DNA of 35,308 nt from an uncultured Pelagibacteraceae bacterium (GCA_902582105.1 CACHQT010000011.1:1-35308), one strand, 5' to 3'; numbered from the stretch's first letter, positions 25,414 to 34,433 are shown. Translations and numbers: made by a program. Notes: generated by a model not told the origin, from the letters alone.

Positions 25414-26526
25414 ATGGCATTAAAAAAATTTTCTTTTAATGTTATTAAAAAAGATCATTATGCTAGATGTGGACTTATAGAAACACATAGAGGCAATATA
25501 AACACCCCTGCATTTATGCCTGTTGGAACACAGGCAACAGTCAAAGCTACATTTATTGATGATATTATTAAAACTGGATCTGAAATTATTTTATCAAATA
25601 CATATCATTTGATGCTAAGACCCGGCGCCAGTAGAGTTAAATCTGCTGGTGGGCTACATTCATTTATGAATTGTCCTCTACCAATTTTAACTGACTCTGG
25701 TGGTTTTCAGGTTATGTCTTTATCAAAACTAAATAAAATTGATAGAGAAAAAGGTGCTATATTTAATTCACATATAGATGGAAAAAAATTTATTTTGAGT
25801 CCTGAAGAAAGTATTAAAATTCAGAAAGCTTTAAATTCTGATATTTTAATGGTTATGGATGAATGTCCAAAAAAATCTAAAGATTATAAGTTGATAGATA
25901 AATCTATGGATCTGTCAATTTATTGGGCTAAAAGATCAAAAAAAGAATTTGGAGCTATTCCTCACAAAGCTTTGTTTGGTATTGTTCAAGGAGGTCTTTT
26001 TGAGGATTTAAGAAAAAAATCACTTGAACAACTTATTAAAATTAATTTTGATGGTTATGCTATTGGAGGTTTAGCTGTCGGAGAAACACAAATTGAGATG
26101 TTTCAAGTTTTAGATTTTTTAAAAGATTTGATGCCTAATGATAAACCTAGATATCTTATGGGTGTTGGAACACCTTCTGACATTCTAGGAGCTGTAAAAA
26201 GAGGTATAGATATGTTTGACTGTGTTTTACCAACTAGATCAGGCAGAACTGGCCTTGCTTTCACCTGGGATGGTAGAGTTAATATAAGAAATTCAAAGTA
26301 CCAAAAAGATAACAGTCCATTAGACATTAAATGTAAAAATTTTGATTTAAACAAGTATTCTAAGAATTATTTAAATCATCTTTTCAATACAAATGAGATT
26401 CTTGCATCAATGCTTTTAACATTACACAATATTAATTTTTATCAGGAACTAATGGACTCAATAAGAACAAATATTAAAAATGGCACTTTTGATGATTTCC
26501 ATGATAGATACATAGACAAATTGTAA
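25414..26526 (+). CDS. tgt: tRNA-guanine transglycosylase
   Basis: The protein has 370 residues. Motifs in order: ARCGLIETHRGNINTPAFMPVGT, ILSNTYHLMLRPG, LTDSGGFQVMSL with a catalytic Asp, GIVQGGLFEDLR, GGLAVGE, MFDCVLPTRSGRTG with the nucleophile Asp, and NIRNSKY. The terminal Cys/His zinc site is only partly visible: CKNF is present, but the usual CxCxxC is reduced. It exchanges G34 of certain tRNAs for preQ1 in queuosine synthesis. The start is the ATG 7 bp after the cyclophilin stop. The weak zinc motif does not by itself show loss of function. Confidence 0.94.
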   Translation: MALKKFSFNVIKKDHYARCGLIETHRGNINTPAFMPVGTQATVKATFIDDIIKTGSEIILSNTYHLMLRPGASRVKSAGGLHSFMNCPLPILTDSGGFQVMSLSKLNKIDREKGAIFNSHIDGKKFILSPEESIKIQKALNSDILMVMDECPKKSKDYKLIDKSMDLSIYWAKRSKKEFGAIPHKALFGIVQGGLFEDLRKKSLEQLIKINFDGYAIGGLAVGETQIEMFQVLDFLKDLMPNDKPRYLMGVGTPSDILGAVKRGIDMFDCVLPTRSGRTGLAFTWDGRVNIRNSKYQKDNSPLDIKCKNFDLNKYSKNYLNHLFNTNEILASMLLTLHNINFYQELMDSIRTNIKNGTFDDFHDRYIDKL

Positions 26527-26537
26527 CATTTATAACA

Positions 26538-26565
26538 TTGAAAGTTTTAAAAAAAGGTCTATAAG
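26538..26565 (+). promoter_or_regulatory. Promoter of tRNA-Lys
   Basis: A -35 box TTGAAA (26538-26543) and a -10 box TATAAG (26560-26565) are 16 bp apart; transcription would begin about six bases before the tRNA 5' end. This arrangement resembles the promoter found before the tRNA-Ser gene. Confidence 0.6.
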
Positions 26566-26577
26566 TTTTTTTGTTTA

Positions 26578-26653
<76 letters not shown>

Positions 26654-26656
26654 AAA

Positions 26657-27484
26657 TTAACTTATAGAGTTTGGTGGGTAATCTATCATTACTTGGTAAA
26701 TCCAATCATTTATTTTTTTAATTCTATTATCCGGTGAAGGATGGGTGCTCATAAACTCAGGTACATTTTTACCTTTGTTTGTTTCTTTCATTCTTTCCCA
26801 TAAAAGTGGAGTTTCTCGTATATCATAACCTGAAAGTGATGAAAAAATTAAACCTAAGTAATCAGCTTCACTTTCTTGTTTTCTATTAAAAGGATTAAAG
26901 ATTCCGATTTGAGTGAGTAGACCAACTGTATTCATTCCTGTTGTTCTATTCACTGTTGATAACTTTCCACCAGATAAAACATCAGTAATTTGTGTTGCAA
27001 CATTAATCACAACATTCCTGCTAGCTCTTTCAACTGAATGTTTTGCTACAGCGTGTGCAATTTCATGACCCATAACAGCAGCTAAACCATTTTGATTTTT
27101 AGTAACTTCTAGCATTCCACTATAAACTGCAATTTTACCTCCAGGCATACACCATGCATTTTTAATTTTTTTATTATCTATTAATATATATTCCCAATCA
27201 AAATTTATTGTGGGATCAGATTGATTTGTTTGGTAAAAATATTCACTAATAGAATTTTGCATTCTTTTACCGATATCTTTTATTTGACTTAATTCTGAGG
27301 TATCAACAATTAATTTTTCTTTTTCTTTTACTTTTTCGTATATTTGAGCTGCTTGAGCATTCAATTTTGCTTCAGGAATTATCTTAAGTTGTCTTCGATC
27401 TGTTATTGGTGTAGTCCCGCAAGAAGCAATCATTAAATTGCAGCATCCACAACCCATATAAGTAAGAAATTTTCTTCTATCCAT
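26657..27484 (-). CDS. M48-family zinc metalloprotease, Tat-type lipoprotein
   Basis: The protein has 275 residues. The active site is H140-E141-x-x-H144 in MGHEIAHAVAKH, with the third-ligand motif ESEADYLG at 204-211, as in periplasmic M48 proteases of the LoiP/YcaL/BepA type that act in outer-membrane quality control. The N-terminus MDRRKFLTYMG matches a twin-arginine signal (RRKFL), and a lipobox-like IASC ends at C22; the segment also holds C12, C14 and C15. I infer Tat-dependent export as a lipoprotein. It lacks the TPR domain of BepA. It is divergent from the DUF502 gene across 43 bp. Confidence 0.9.
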   Translation of the reverse strand: MDRRKFLTYMGCGCCNLMIASCGTTPITDRRQLKIIPEAKLNAQAAQIYEKVKEKEKLIVDTSELSQIKDIGKRMQNSISEYFYQTNQSDPTINFDWEYILIDNKKIKNAWCMPGGKIAVYSGMLEVTKNQNGLAAVMGHEIAHAVAKHSVERASRNVVINVATQITDVLSGGKLSTVNRTTGMNTVGLLTQIGIFNPFNRKQESEADYLGLIFSSLSGYDIRETPLLWERMKETNKGKNVPEFMSTHPSPDNRIKKINDWIYQVMIDYPPNSIS

Positions 27485-27527
27485 TTCTTTGATATATTAT
27501 ATAATTTGATATAAATCTCAATATAGA

Positions 27528-28148
27528 ATGGCTGCTAAAAAAAAAAAGAAATCTATTGCATTAAGACTTCGTAACTATTTTTTTACCGGTGTTGTAGTTT
27601 TAATTCCTATCGGTTTTACGCTTTATTTAACTAAATTTTTAATTAGCATTTCTTCAAACCTAATACCTGAAAAGATTAATCCTAATACCTATTTACATTT
27701 TTCTATTCCTGGTTTGGAAATAATTTTAACAATAATTCTTATTACAATTGTTGGAGGTCTATCATTATCTTTTTTAGGAAAAAAATTTTTACAAATAGTT
27801 GATGATTTATTTAAAAGAATTCCAATTTTAAGAACTATATATTCTGCAATTGGTCAAATGACTGAAACTTTTACAAAAAAAGATAATAGCAAAAAATCTG
27901 TTGTGTTAGTTGAATATCCCAAAAAAGGATCCTGGGCTGTAGGTTTTGCAACTAAAGATAACAAAACAGAAATGTCAACTAAAACAAATGAAGAATTAGT
28001 AAATGTTTTTATCCCAACGACACCAAATCCAACCAGTGGATTTTTAATAATGTTTCCAAAAAAAGATTTGATTTTTTTAAATATGACATTTGAAGAGGCT
28101 TCAAAATTTATTGTATCTGCCGGAACTTCTAACCCAACAGTTAAATAA
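27528..28148 (+). CDS. DUF502 family membrane protein
   Basis: The protein has 206 residues with a basic start (AAKKKKKSIALRLRNYFFTG), a helix at about 18-40 and a second at about 55-78, then a soluble beta-rich C-terminal domain. Family blocks include FTGVVVLIPIGFTLYL, RIPILRTIYSAIGQM, GSWAVGFAT and FIPTTPNPTSGFLIMFPK. DUF502 proteins are common in proteobacteria and plants; no biochemical role is established to my knowledge. A TATAAT at 27500-27505 may be its -10. It ends tail to tail with recG, overlapping 8 bp. A recG neighbour occurs in other alphaproteobacteria. Confidence 0.9.
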   Translation: MAAKKKKKSIALRLRNYFFTGVVVLIPIGFTLYLTKFLISISSNLIPEKINPNTYLHFSIPGLEIILTIILITIVGGLSLSFLGKKFLQIVDDLFKRIPILRTIYSAIGQMTETFTKKDNSKKSVVLVEYPKKGSWAVGFATKDNKTEMSTKTNEELVNVFIPTTPNPTSGFLIMFPKKDLIFLNMTFEEASKFIVSAGTSNPTVK

Positions 28149-30192
28149 TATCGTTTATTACATCAGCTTGATCGTAGAGCTTCAACAATGGTTTGTATTT
28201 GTTTAAGTTTTTTTCTTCTTTTTCGATTCTTTTTATTTCTTCCTTAGCCATAATAAATAAATCTTCATTTAGTACAGGATCAGCTAATCTATAATTTTTT
28301 ATACCACTTTGTTTGAATCCCAATATATCCCCAAATCCTCTTAACCTCATATCATCCTCTGATATTTTAAAACCATCATTGTTTTTTTTTAAAATATTTA
28401 TCCTTTTTTTTGCATTTTCGCTTAAATTTGATTTGAATAATAATATACAAAAGGATTGTTTTGATCCTCTCCCAACTCTTCCTCTTAATTGATGCAGTTG
28501 TGATAAACCAAACTTATTTGCATTTTCAATTACAATCACATTCGCATTTGGAAAATCTATGCCAACCTCAATTATTGTTGTTGAAACTAGTATTTTAAAT
28601 TTTTTATTTAAAAAATCTTCTAATATTTTTTCTTTTTCATTATCATCAATTTTACTATGTATTATAGCAACCTGATTTGGAAAAATTTTATTTAGATGTT
28701 GAAATTTTTTAATTGCTGATACATGGTCTATTTTTTTGGACTCTTCAATTAATGGACATACCCAAAAAATTTGACCGCCAAGATTAATATTTTTTTTAAC
28801 AAAGCTTAAAACATCATTAATTTTATTTTCAACTTTGCTATATGTAGCTATATCTTTTCTATGATTAGGTTTTTCCCTAATAATTGAAACATCCATATCA
28901 CCGTATATAGACATTGTTAAAGTTCTTGGTATTGGGGTCGCCGACATTAAAAGAATGTCACAGTTTTTTCCACCTTTATCAGACAATAGTTTTCTTTGTC
29001 TAACACCAAATTTATGTTGTTCGTCTATTATTATAAATCCAAGATTTTTAAATATTATTTTTTTTTGAAAAATTGCATGTGTACCAAATATAATATGAAT
29101 TTTATTGTTCTTTAAATTTTCTATTATAATTTTTTTTTTTGGAACATCTATTTTATTTGACAAAATATCTATATTAATACTTTTTGGAAAAATTTTTTTT
29201 GCTAGATTATAATGTTGAGATGCTAAAATTTCTGTAGGAGCCATAAATGCTACTTGATAACCAGACTCAATTACATTTAAACTTGATAATAATGAAACTA
29301 TAGTTTTTCCACTTCCAACATCACCTTGCAACAGTCTAAACATTTTACTTTGTGAGCTAAGGTCATTATTAATTTCCTTTAATACATTGATTTGATCATT
29401 TGTTAAGTTAAAACCTAGTCTATCCATTATATTTTCATATAATTTGCTAGTGAAGGTTTTCTTATTTTTTTTTATTTTTTTTATTTTTTTTCTTACTTCA
29501 GAAAAAATTAAGAAAGAAGATAAAATTTCATCAAATGATAGTCTTTTATAAAAATTACTATTGTAGTTTCCAATATTTTCTGGTTTATGCAATTTTTTTA
29601 TAGCTTCTGACCATGAAATATTATCAAATTTTTTTAAAATTTTTTGATCGAGCCATTCAGCTATTGTTGGTAAGTTATTAAGCACTTGATCTAAAATTTT
29701 GTTGTACATTTTTTCTGTTATACCTTCTGTTAAAGAATATTTATTATGTACAGTTCTAACTAAAGATGGATTATTTGAAACATATGTGGGATTAGTAATT
29801 TGGTATTTTTTTTTAAAATAACCTATTTTCCCACTAACTGTAACTTCTTGATTTAATGGAAGTATCTTTCTTATATATCCCTCATAACTATTAAAAAAAA
29901 TACAATCAATTTTACCAGTTTCATCCTCACAAAATACTTTGTTTGGTAAATTTCTTATCCTTGGAAAATTATATTTTATTGGTATAATTTTTATTGTGTG
30001 GATCTTTCCTATTTGTAATTCATTTACTTTGCTTAAAACAGATCTGTCAATAAAAGATTTTGGCAACCTCCAAAGTAAATCAAATACATTATTAATTTTT
30101 TTCTTTTTTAAAATTTTTACTGTTTTATAACCTACACCTTTTAAACTTGATAAATCGTCCATTAAAAATTTATAATTATTAGTTTTTTTCAC
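28141..30192 (-). CDS. recG: ATP-dependent DNA helicase RecG
   Basis: From the GTG at 30192 the protein has 683 residues; an ATG at 30162 would give 673 and is equally possible. An N-terminal wedge/OB domain that splits forked DNA is followed by the superfamily 2 motor: Walker A LLQGDVGSGKT, the DEQH box in FIIIDEQHKFGVRQR, LLMSATPIPRTL, VSTTIIEVGIDFPNA and the QLHQLRGRVGRG motif. The C-terminal RecG hook contains DMRLRGFGDILG-type sequence. RecG remodels stalled forks and Holliday junctions and binds SSB's acidic tail. It is divergent from sdhE. Confidence 0.96.
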   Translation of the reverse strand: MKKTNNYKFLMDDLSSLKGVGYKTVKILKKKKINNVFDLLWRLPKSFIDRSVLSKVNELQIGKIHTIKIIPIKYNFPRIRNLPNKVFCEDETGKIDCIFFNSYEGYIRKILPLNQEVTVSGKIGYFKKKYQITNPTYVSNNPSLVRTVHNKYSLTEGITEKMYNKILDQVLNNLPTIAEWLDQKILKKFDNISWSEAIKKLHKPENIGNYNSNFYKRLSFDEILSSFLIFSEVRKKIKKIKKNKKTFTSKLYENIMDRLGFNLTNDQINVLKEINNDLSSQSKMFRLLQGDVGSGKTIVSLLSSLNVIESGYQVAFMAPTEILASQHYNLAKKIFPKSINIDILSNKIDVPKKKIIIENLKNNKIHIIFGTHAIFQKKIIFKNLGFIIIDEQHKFGVRQRKLLSDKGGKNCDILLMSATPIPRTLTMSIYGDMDVSIIREKPNHRKDIATYSKVENKINDVLSFVKKNINLGGQIFWVCPLIEESKKIDHVSAIKKFQHLNKIFPNQVAIIHSKIDDNEKEKILEDFLNKKFKILVSTTIIEVGIDFPNANVIVIENANKFGLSQLHQLRGRVGRGSKQSFCILLFKSNLSENAKKRINILKKNNDGFKISEDDMRLRGFGDILGFKQSGIKNYRLADPVLNEDLFIMAKEEIKRIEKEEKNLNKYKPLLKLYDQADVINDII

Positions 30193-30216
30193 AATAAATA
30201 TATTATATTAAAAATA

Positions 30217-30483
30217 ATGAATTTTAGTAACAAAGAACTAAAAAAAAAAATAATTTATAGATCTAGCTATAGAGGATCTAAAGAAATGGATTTTCTTATG
30301 AGTTCATTTGTAAATAAATATATAGACCTTTTTAATGAAATAGAATTAATTGAGCTATCAAATTTATTAGATTTGGATGACGAAAATCTATATTCTATAA
30401 ATAGTGGTAGAAAAACTTCAAGAGAAATTCCAAGTAATAAAGTTACTGATTTGTTTAAAAGATTTAGAATAAAAGATTATTGA
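30217..30483 (+). CDS. sdhE: Succinate dehydrogenase FAD assembly factor SdhE
   Basis: The protein has 88 residues and belongs to the SdhE/Sdh5 family (DUF339). The signature YRGSKEMDFLM is seen, with R19-G20-x-x-E23 as the conserved RGxxE motif that approaches FAD on SdhA. The family assists covalent attachment of FAD to succinate dehydrogenase. Divergence from recG is a usual alphaproteobacterial arrangement, but mfd, which often follows, is missing here. The TGA stop abuts the 3' end of the opposite-strand tRNA-Ser gene. Confidence 0.93.
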   Translation: MNFSNKELKKKIIYRSSYRGSKEMDFLMSSFVNKYIDLFNEIELIELSNLLDLDDENLYSINSGRKTSREIPSNKVTDLFKRFRIKDY

Positions 30484-30573
30484 TGGCGGAAGGACTGGGA
30501 TTCGAACCCAGGAAAGAGTTGCCCCTTTGCCGGTTTTCAAGACCGGTGCTTTCAACCGCTCAGCCATCCTTCC
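30484..30573 (-). tRNA. trnS: tRNA-Ser (anticodon TGA)
   Basis: This is a 90-base class II tRNA with a long variable arm and encoded CCA. Acceptor GGAAGGA pairs with TCCTTCC; the discriminator is G, as expected for Ser. The anticodon stem CCGGT/ACCGG encloses CTTGAAA, giving TGA (30537-30539 on the plus strand as TCA). The T arm has GGTTCGAATCC. It lies between sdhE and rarD, transcribed against both. Confidence 0.97.
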
Positions 30574-30584
30574 TTTTGCTAGTT

Positions 30585-30613
30585 TTTATAAGTAAAATTT
30601 TCAAATTCAACAA
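30585..30613 (-). promoter_or_regulatory. Promoter of tRNA-Ser
   Basis: Read on the minus strand, TTGTTG (30613-30608) and TATAAA (30590-30585) are exactly 17 bp apart, with the tRNA 5' end 12 bases beyond the -10. The rest of the spacer toward rarD (30614-30670) shows no clear element. Confidence 0.6.
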
Positions 30614-30670
30614 CAAAATTAACTTTATTTTATGTTAAATCATTATAAAGGTATTGCTATTTATTAATTC

Positions 30671-31552
30671 ATGAGAGTTACAAAATTTTCACAAGGATTA
30701 ATTTCCTCTTCAACCGGTTCTTTCTTCTGGGGTTTTCTTGGTACAGTCTATTTTCAATATATAAGTTTTATTGGTGTCTTTGAGGTTGTGGCCCACAGAT
30801 CATTTTGGACATGTATAATTTTATTAATAACAACAAGTTTATTTAAAAAATGGAAATTACTTAAAAAGGCTATTGATAATAAAAAAAATATATTGGTTTT
30901 ATTTGCAACAAGTTTGTTAATTTTTGGTAATTGGTCAGTTTGGATTTATGCTGTTTCAACGAATAAAATCATAGATGCAAGTTTTGGATATTTTATTTTT
31001 CCTATAATAAGTGTTTTTTTTGGTTATTTATTTTTAAACGAAAAATTAAATATAAAAAGAGTTACATCTATATCTTTAGTAATAGTTTCAACTATTTATT
31101 TATTAGTAAAATTTTCAGCATTACCTTGGGTCGGTATTAGTGTTGCATTTTTATGGAGCATATACAATTTGCTTAGAAAAAAAATTAATGTTGAAACAGA
31201 TATAGGTTTACTTATAGAGAGTCTTTTTATACTTCCAATTATTCTTATTATTTTCTATATAACAACATCAACAAATCAAAATAATTTTGTTTTCAATGAT
31301 TTAGGATTAATGAGTTTAATTTTTTTAGCTGGACCTATGACTGTGATTCCTTTATTTCTCTATGTCAAAGGAGTCGAGTTAGCTGGTCTTGGTGCTTCAG
31401 GAATGGTTTTTTTTATTACACCCACAGCTCAATTTTTACTTGGTTTTTTTTATTTTAATGAACCTTTTTCTAATGAAAAGTTCATTAGTTTCATTTTAAT
31501 TTGGATTGCTGTATTTATTTATCTTAAAGATTTATATGAAAAAGATTTATAA
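30671..31552 (+). CDS. rarD: RarD-type EamA transporter
   Basis: The protein has 293 residues and ten predicted membrane helices. The start GLISSSTGSFFWGFLGTVYFQYISFIGVFEVVAHRSFWT shows the RarD family pattern, with the H-R-x-x-W block; the second half carries GPMTVIPLFLYVKGVELAGLGASGM-type sequence. RarD proteins are drug/metabolite-superfamily permeases first linked to chloramphenicol sensitivity; the physiological substrate is uncertain, amino acids being a common guess. The 3' end overlaps the following transglycosylase gene by 17 bp. Confidence 0.92.
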   Translation: MRVTKFSQGLISSSTGSFFWGFLGTVYFQYISFIGVFEVVAHRSFWTCIILLITTSLFKKWKLLKKAIDNKKNILVLFATSLLIFGNWSVWIYAVSTNKIIDASFGYFIFPIISVFFGYLFLNEKLNIKRVTSISLVIVSTIYLLVKFSALPWVGISVAFLWSIYNLLRKKINVETDIGLLIESLFILPIILIIFYITTSTNQNNFVFNDLGLMSLIFLAGPMTVIPLFLYVKGVELAGLGASGMVFFITPTAQFLLGFFYFNEPFSNEKFISFILIWIAVFIYLKDLYEKDL

Positions 31553-32538
31553 AATTTTAATAACATTTTTTTTATTAACAATAAATTGTGATGCATTATC
31601 AAGTGACGAATCCTTTGAGGTGTGGCTTAAGTCATTTAAAAAACATGCTTTAAATAATGGTATTTCAGAAAGAACTTTTGATTTATCAATGACTAAAGTT
31701 AAATTTAATCCAAAAGTTATTGAATATGATCGTTTTCAACCTGAATTTTATGAGGACACTAAGACTTATATTGGAAAAAGATCATCAGATAAGAAAGTAA
31801 AAAATGCAATCAAAATATATAAGAGTAATAAATCTTTAATAGATGAAGTGGAAAAAGAATTTTCCGTAGAAAAAGAATTATTGTTAGCATTAATGGGTAT
31901 TGAAACAAATTTTGGAAAATTTTTAGGTAAAATGGATATATTATCATCTTTAGCAACCTTAAGTTTTGACAAGAGAAGAAGAGAGTTTTTTACTAGCGAA
32001 TTGATAACAATACTTCAACTAATAGATGCTGGAATAATTGATTATAAAATTCTCTATGGCTCATGGGCAGGTGCTTTTGGAAACTTTCAATTTATGCCGT
32101 CTACTATAAAAAATTATGCTATAGATTATGATAATAATACTGTTATTGAATTAAAAAAATCAAACGACTCTTTTGCTTCAGCTGCAAACTATTTAAAGCA
32201 AATAGGATGGAAAATAAATCAACCTTGCTACAAAAAGGTTGAACTTTCGAACAAAATACCAAAAAAATTTTTAAATACCTCAGCCAGAAATATAAAGAAT
32301 AAAATTTCAATAAAAAAGATTAAAAAAATATTTAGTTAACTACGATAACTACAATCTTAATCCAACAGATATCGTTGGTGTAATAACCCCGGATAAAGAC
32401 ATTATTCCTGAAGCTGAAAATTTAAGCCCTGCTTATTTAACATTTTCTAATTATGAATTAATTTTAAAGTGGAATCGTTCTTTAAGATTTGCTTTGGCAG
32501 TTTGTACTTTAAAGGAAAAAATATCTAATGAATTGTAA
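31536..32538 (+). pseudogene. mltB: MltB-family lytic murein transglycosylase, interrupted by a frameshift
   Basis: The first part (31536-32339) encodes a signal peptide (MKKIYKILITFFLLTINCDA) and the transglycosylase core with FEVWLKSFKKHALNNGIS, catalytic Glu in LMGIETNFGKF and YGSWAGAFGNFQFMPSTIKNYA. It stops at TAA 32337-32339. From 32335 the +1 frame continues with the missing family C-terminus, including AYLTFSNYELILKWNRSLRFALAV, to TAA 32536-32538. Removing one A from the seven-A run at 32322-32328 joins the frames as IKKYLVNYDNY and gives about 333 residues. So this is a one-base insertion, a sequencing error, or a gene rescued by slippage. It cleaves peptidoglycan, forming anhydro-muropeptides; rlpA, dac and nagZ are functional partners nearby. 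The ATG at 31536 is preferred over one at 31506. Confidence 0.85.
32322..32328 (+). repeat. Seven-A run at the mltB frameshift point
   Basis: The stretch between T32321 and T32329 is seven A. With six A the upstream and downstream mltB frames fuse without a stop. It is the most likely site of the indel, though another position between the last conserved residue of frame one and 32335 cannot be excluded. Confidence 0.7.
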
Positions 32539-33283
32539 AAATGTTCTAATACTAACATTATTTTTTTTGAGCTCTTGTTCGGTCGATATATCAAAAAAAG
32601 AATCAAATGAAATTGTAAGTCTTATAGGTTTTAAAAATAATGGTTTTGCTTTAGTTTATGATGATAATTTTTATAAGAATGATGTTGTATCATCTAAACT
32701 AGAAGATAGAGACTTATTGATTTTTCAAAAGAATTTAAAAAAAGGCACAACGGTAAAAATTAAAAATAATATTAATAATAAATCTGTAATTGCAAAGGTT
32801 GGAAAAGATGCTAATTATCCACTCTTTAATAATTCTGTAATAAGTAAAAGGATAGCATCTGAAATTGAGTTAAATCTAGATGAACCCTATATTGAAATTA
32901 TAGAAATTTTAAATAACTCATCGTTTGTTGCCAAAAAGGCTAAAACTTTTGAAGAAGAAAAAAAAGTTGCTGATAAAGCACCTGTTGATTTAATTCGTGT
33001 AAATGATTTAAACGAAAATCAAAAAAAGATTAAAAATGACACTAATAATATTTTTTCTTATATAATCAAAATTGGTGATTTTTATTTCTATGATTCTGCA
33101 AAACTTATGATAAAAAGAATTGATCAAGAAACTAATGTAAAAAATATTAAGCTTAAAACTCTTTCAGAAACTAATTATAGAGTTTTTTTAGGTCCATTTA
33201 ATAGTTTAAATTCACTAAAAAAAGCATTTAATGATATAAGTTTATTAAATTTTGAAAATATAGAGATTATTAAAAATGATTAA
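32528..33283 (+). CDS. RlpA-like/SPOR-domain lipoprotein
   Basis: The protein has 251 residues. A lipoprotein signal ends in LSSC with lipidated Cys17. The middle region (about 35-125), with LKKGTTVKIKNNINNKSVIAKV and VISKRIASEIELN, resembles the double-psi barrel of RlpA, where related sequence reads GT-V-V-N-NG-SV-V-V. The usual catalytic DRGPF loop is replaced by KDANYPLF. Residues about 170-251 form a SPOR-like repeat (YIIKIGDFYFYDSA...YRVFLGPFNSL) that binds glycan strands lacking stem peptides. RlpA cuts such strands at the septum in some species; here catalytic activity is doubtful. The mltB-rlpA-dac order supports the assignment. It overlaps mltB's true end by 11 bp. Confidence 0.75.
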   Translation: MNCKNVLILTLFFLSSCSVDISKKESNEIVSLIGFKNNGFALVYDDNFYKNDVVSSKLEDRDLLIFQKNLKKGTTVKIKNNINNKSVIAKVGKDANYPLFNNSVISKRIASEIELNLDEPYIEIIEILNNSSFVAKKAKTFEEEKKVADKAPVDLIRVNDLNENQKKIKNDTNNIFSYIIKIGDFYFYDSAKLMIKRIDQETNVKNIKLKTLSETNYRVFLGPFNSLNSLKKAFNDISLLNFENIEIIKND

Positions 33284-34433
33284 AAAAATTTTCTGTGCTT
33301 TTATAGTTTTATTTAATTTACCATTACTTAACATTGCTAAAGCTAATTTTGATATTAAGGCGAGCACAGTAATTCTTCAAGATTATTCCTCAGGAGAAAT
33401 ATTATTTGAAAAAGATGCAGATAGAGAGATTTATCCTGCTTCAATGACTAAGATTATGACTTCAATAATAGCTTTTGAATTAATAGAAAAAGGGGACTTG
33501 AGTTTAGATGATAAATTCATGGTTTCAGAAAATGCTTGGCGCTTATCACAATCCGGATACTCATCAATGTTCATAATGGTTAATGATGAAGTATCTGTAG
33601 AGGATTTGTTAAAAGGAATAATTATTGCTTCTGGAAATGATGCTTGTGTTGCTCTTGCCGAAGGTATTGCAGGATCTGAAGAGCAATTTGCAATGATTAT
33701 GACATCAAAGGCGAAAGAAATTGGAATGGTTAATACTAATTTTTCAAATGCTTCTGGAATTAATGACCCTGATAATTACTCAACTGTAAGAGATATATTA
33801 ATAATGTCTAAATATCTTATAGAGAATTACCCTAAATATTATGAATACTACAAGGATAAAGAATTCACTTGGGATAGAACTGGTGGAGATCCAATCACAC
33901 AAGGAAATAGAAATCCACTCTTATATAAAAATATGGGAGTAGATGGAATAAAAACTGGCTACCTTGCAGTTGAAAGATATTCATTAGCTTCCTCAATTAA
34001 AAAAAAAAATCGAAGACTTATAGGTGTTGGCAGTGGATTTAAATCTAAAAAAGATAGATCTAGAGAGTCTGCTAAATTACTTAACTGGGGAATGAATAAT
34101 TTTGACCTAATTCAAATTGCAAAAAAAAATAAAAAATTAGCTGAATTGGACGTTTGGCTAGGATACAAAAATAAAGTTAATACTCATATTGATCAAGATG
34201 TTTATAAAACTATCCCAAAAGCAAGAAAAAGATATATTAAAACAGTTATTGAATATAATGGTCCAATAGAAGCTCCAATTAAAAAAAACGAAGTTCTTGG
34301 TTTATTAAAGATTTTTTATAAGGATGAATTATTAAATGAGTATAATATTTTAGCATCAGAAAATATTAAAAAAGTAAATATTTTTAGCAGACTTATTAAA
34401 TCGATTAATTATTTGATTTGGGGCGATGTCTAA
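33276..34433 (+). CDS. dacC: D-alanyl-D-alanine carboxypeptidase (PBP5/6 type, S11)
   Basis: The protein has 385 residues with a Sec signal peptide (cleavage near AKA-N at 23/24). The penicilloyl serine transferase motifs are complete: S56-M-T-K59 (SxxK), S119-G-N121 (SxN) and KTG in DGIKTGYLAV. A C-terminal beta domain follows, and the end (NIFSRLIKSINYLIWG) looks like the amphipathic membrane anchor of PBP5 proteins. It trims the terminal D-Ala of peptidoglycan stem peptides. It overlaps both neighbours by 8 bp, coupling it to the RlpA-like gene and tmk. Which dac paralogue it is cannot be told from sequence. Confidence 0.94.
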   Translation: MIKKIFCAFIVLFNLPLLNIAKANFDIKASTVILQDYSSGEILFEKDADREIYPASMTKIMTSIIAFELIEKGDLSLDDKFMVSENAWRLSQSGYSSMFIMVNDEVSVEDLLKGIIIASGNDACVALAEGIAGSEEQFAMIMTSKAKEIGMVNTNFSNASGINDPDNYSTVRDILIMSKYLIENYPKYYEYYKDKEFTWDRTGGDPITQGNRNPLLYKNMGVDGIKTGYLAVERYSLASSIKKKNRRLIGVGSGFKSKKDRSRESAKLLNWGMNNFDLIQIAKKNKKLAELDVWLGYKNKVNTHIDQDVYKTIPKARKRYIKTVIEYNGPIEAPIKKNEVLGLLKIFYKDELLNEYNILASENIKKVNIFSRLIKSINYLIWGDV

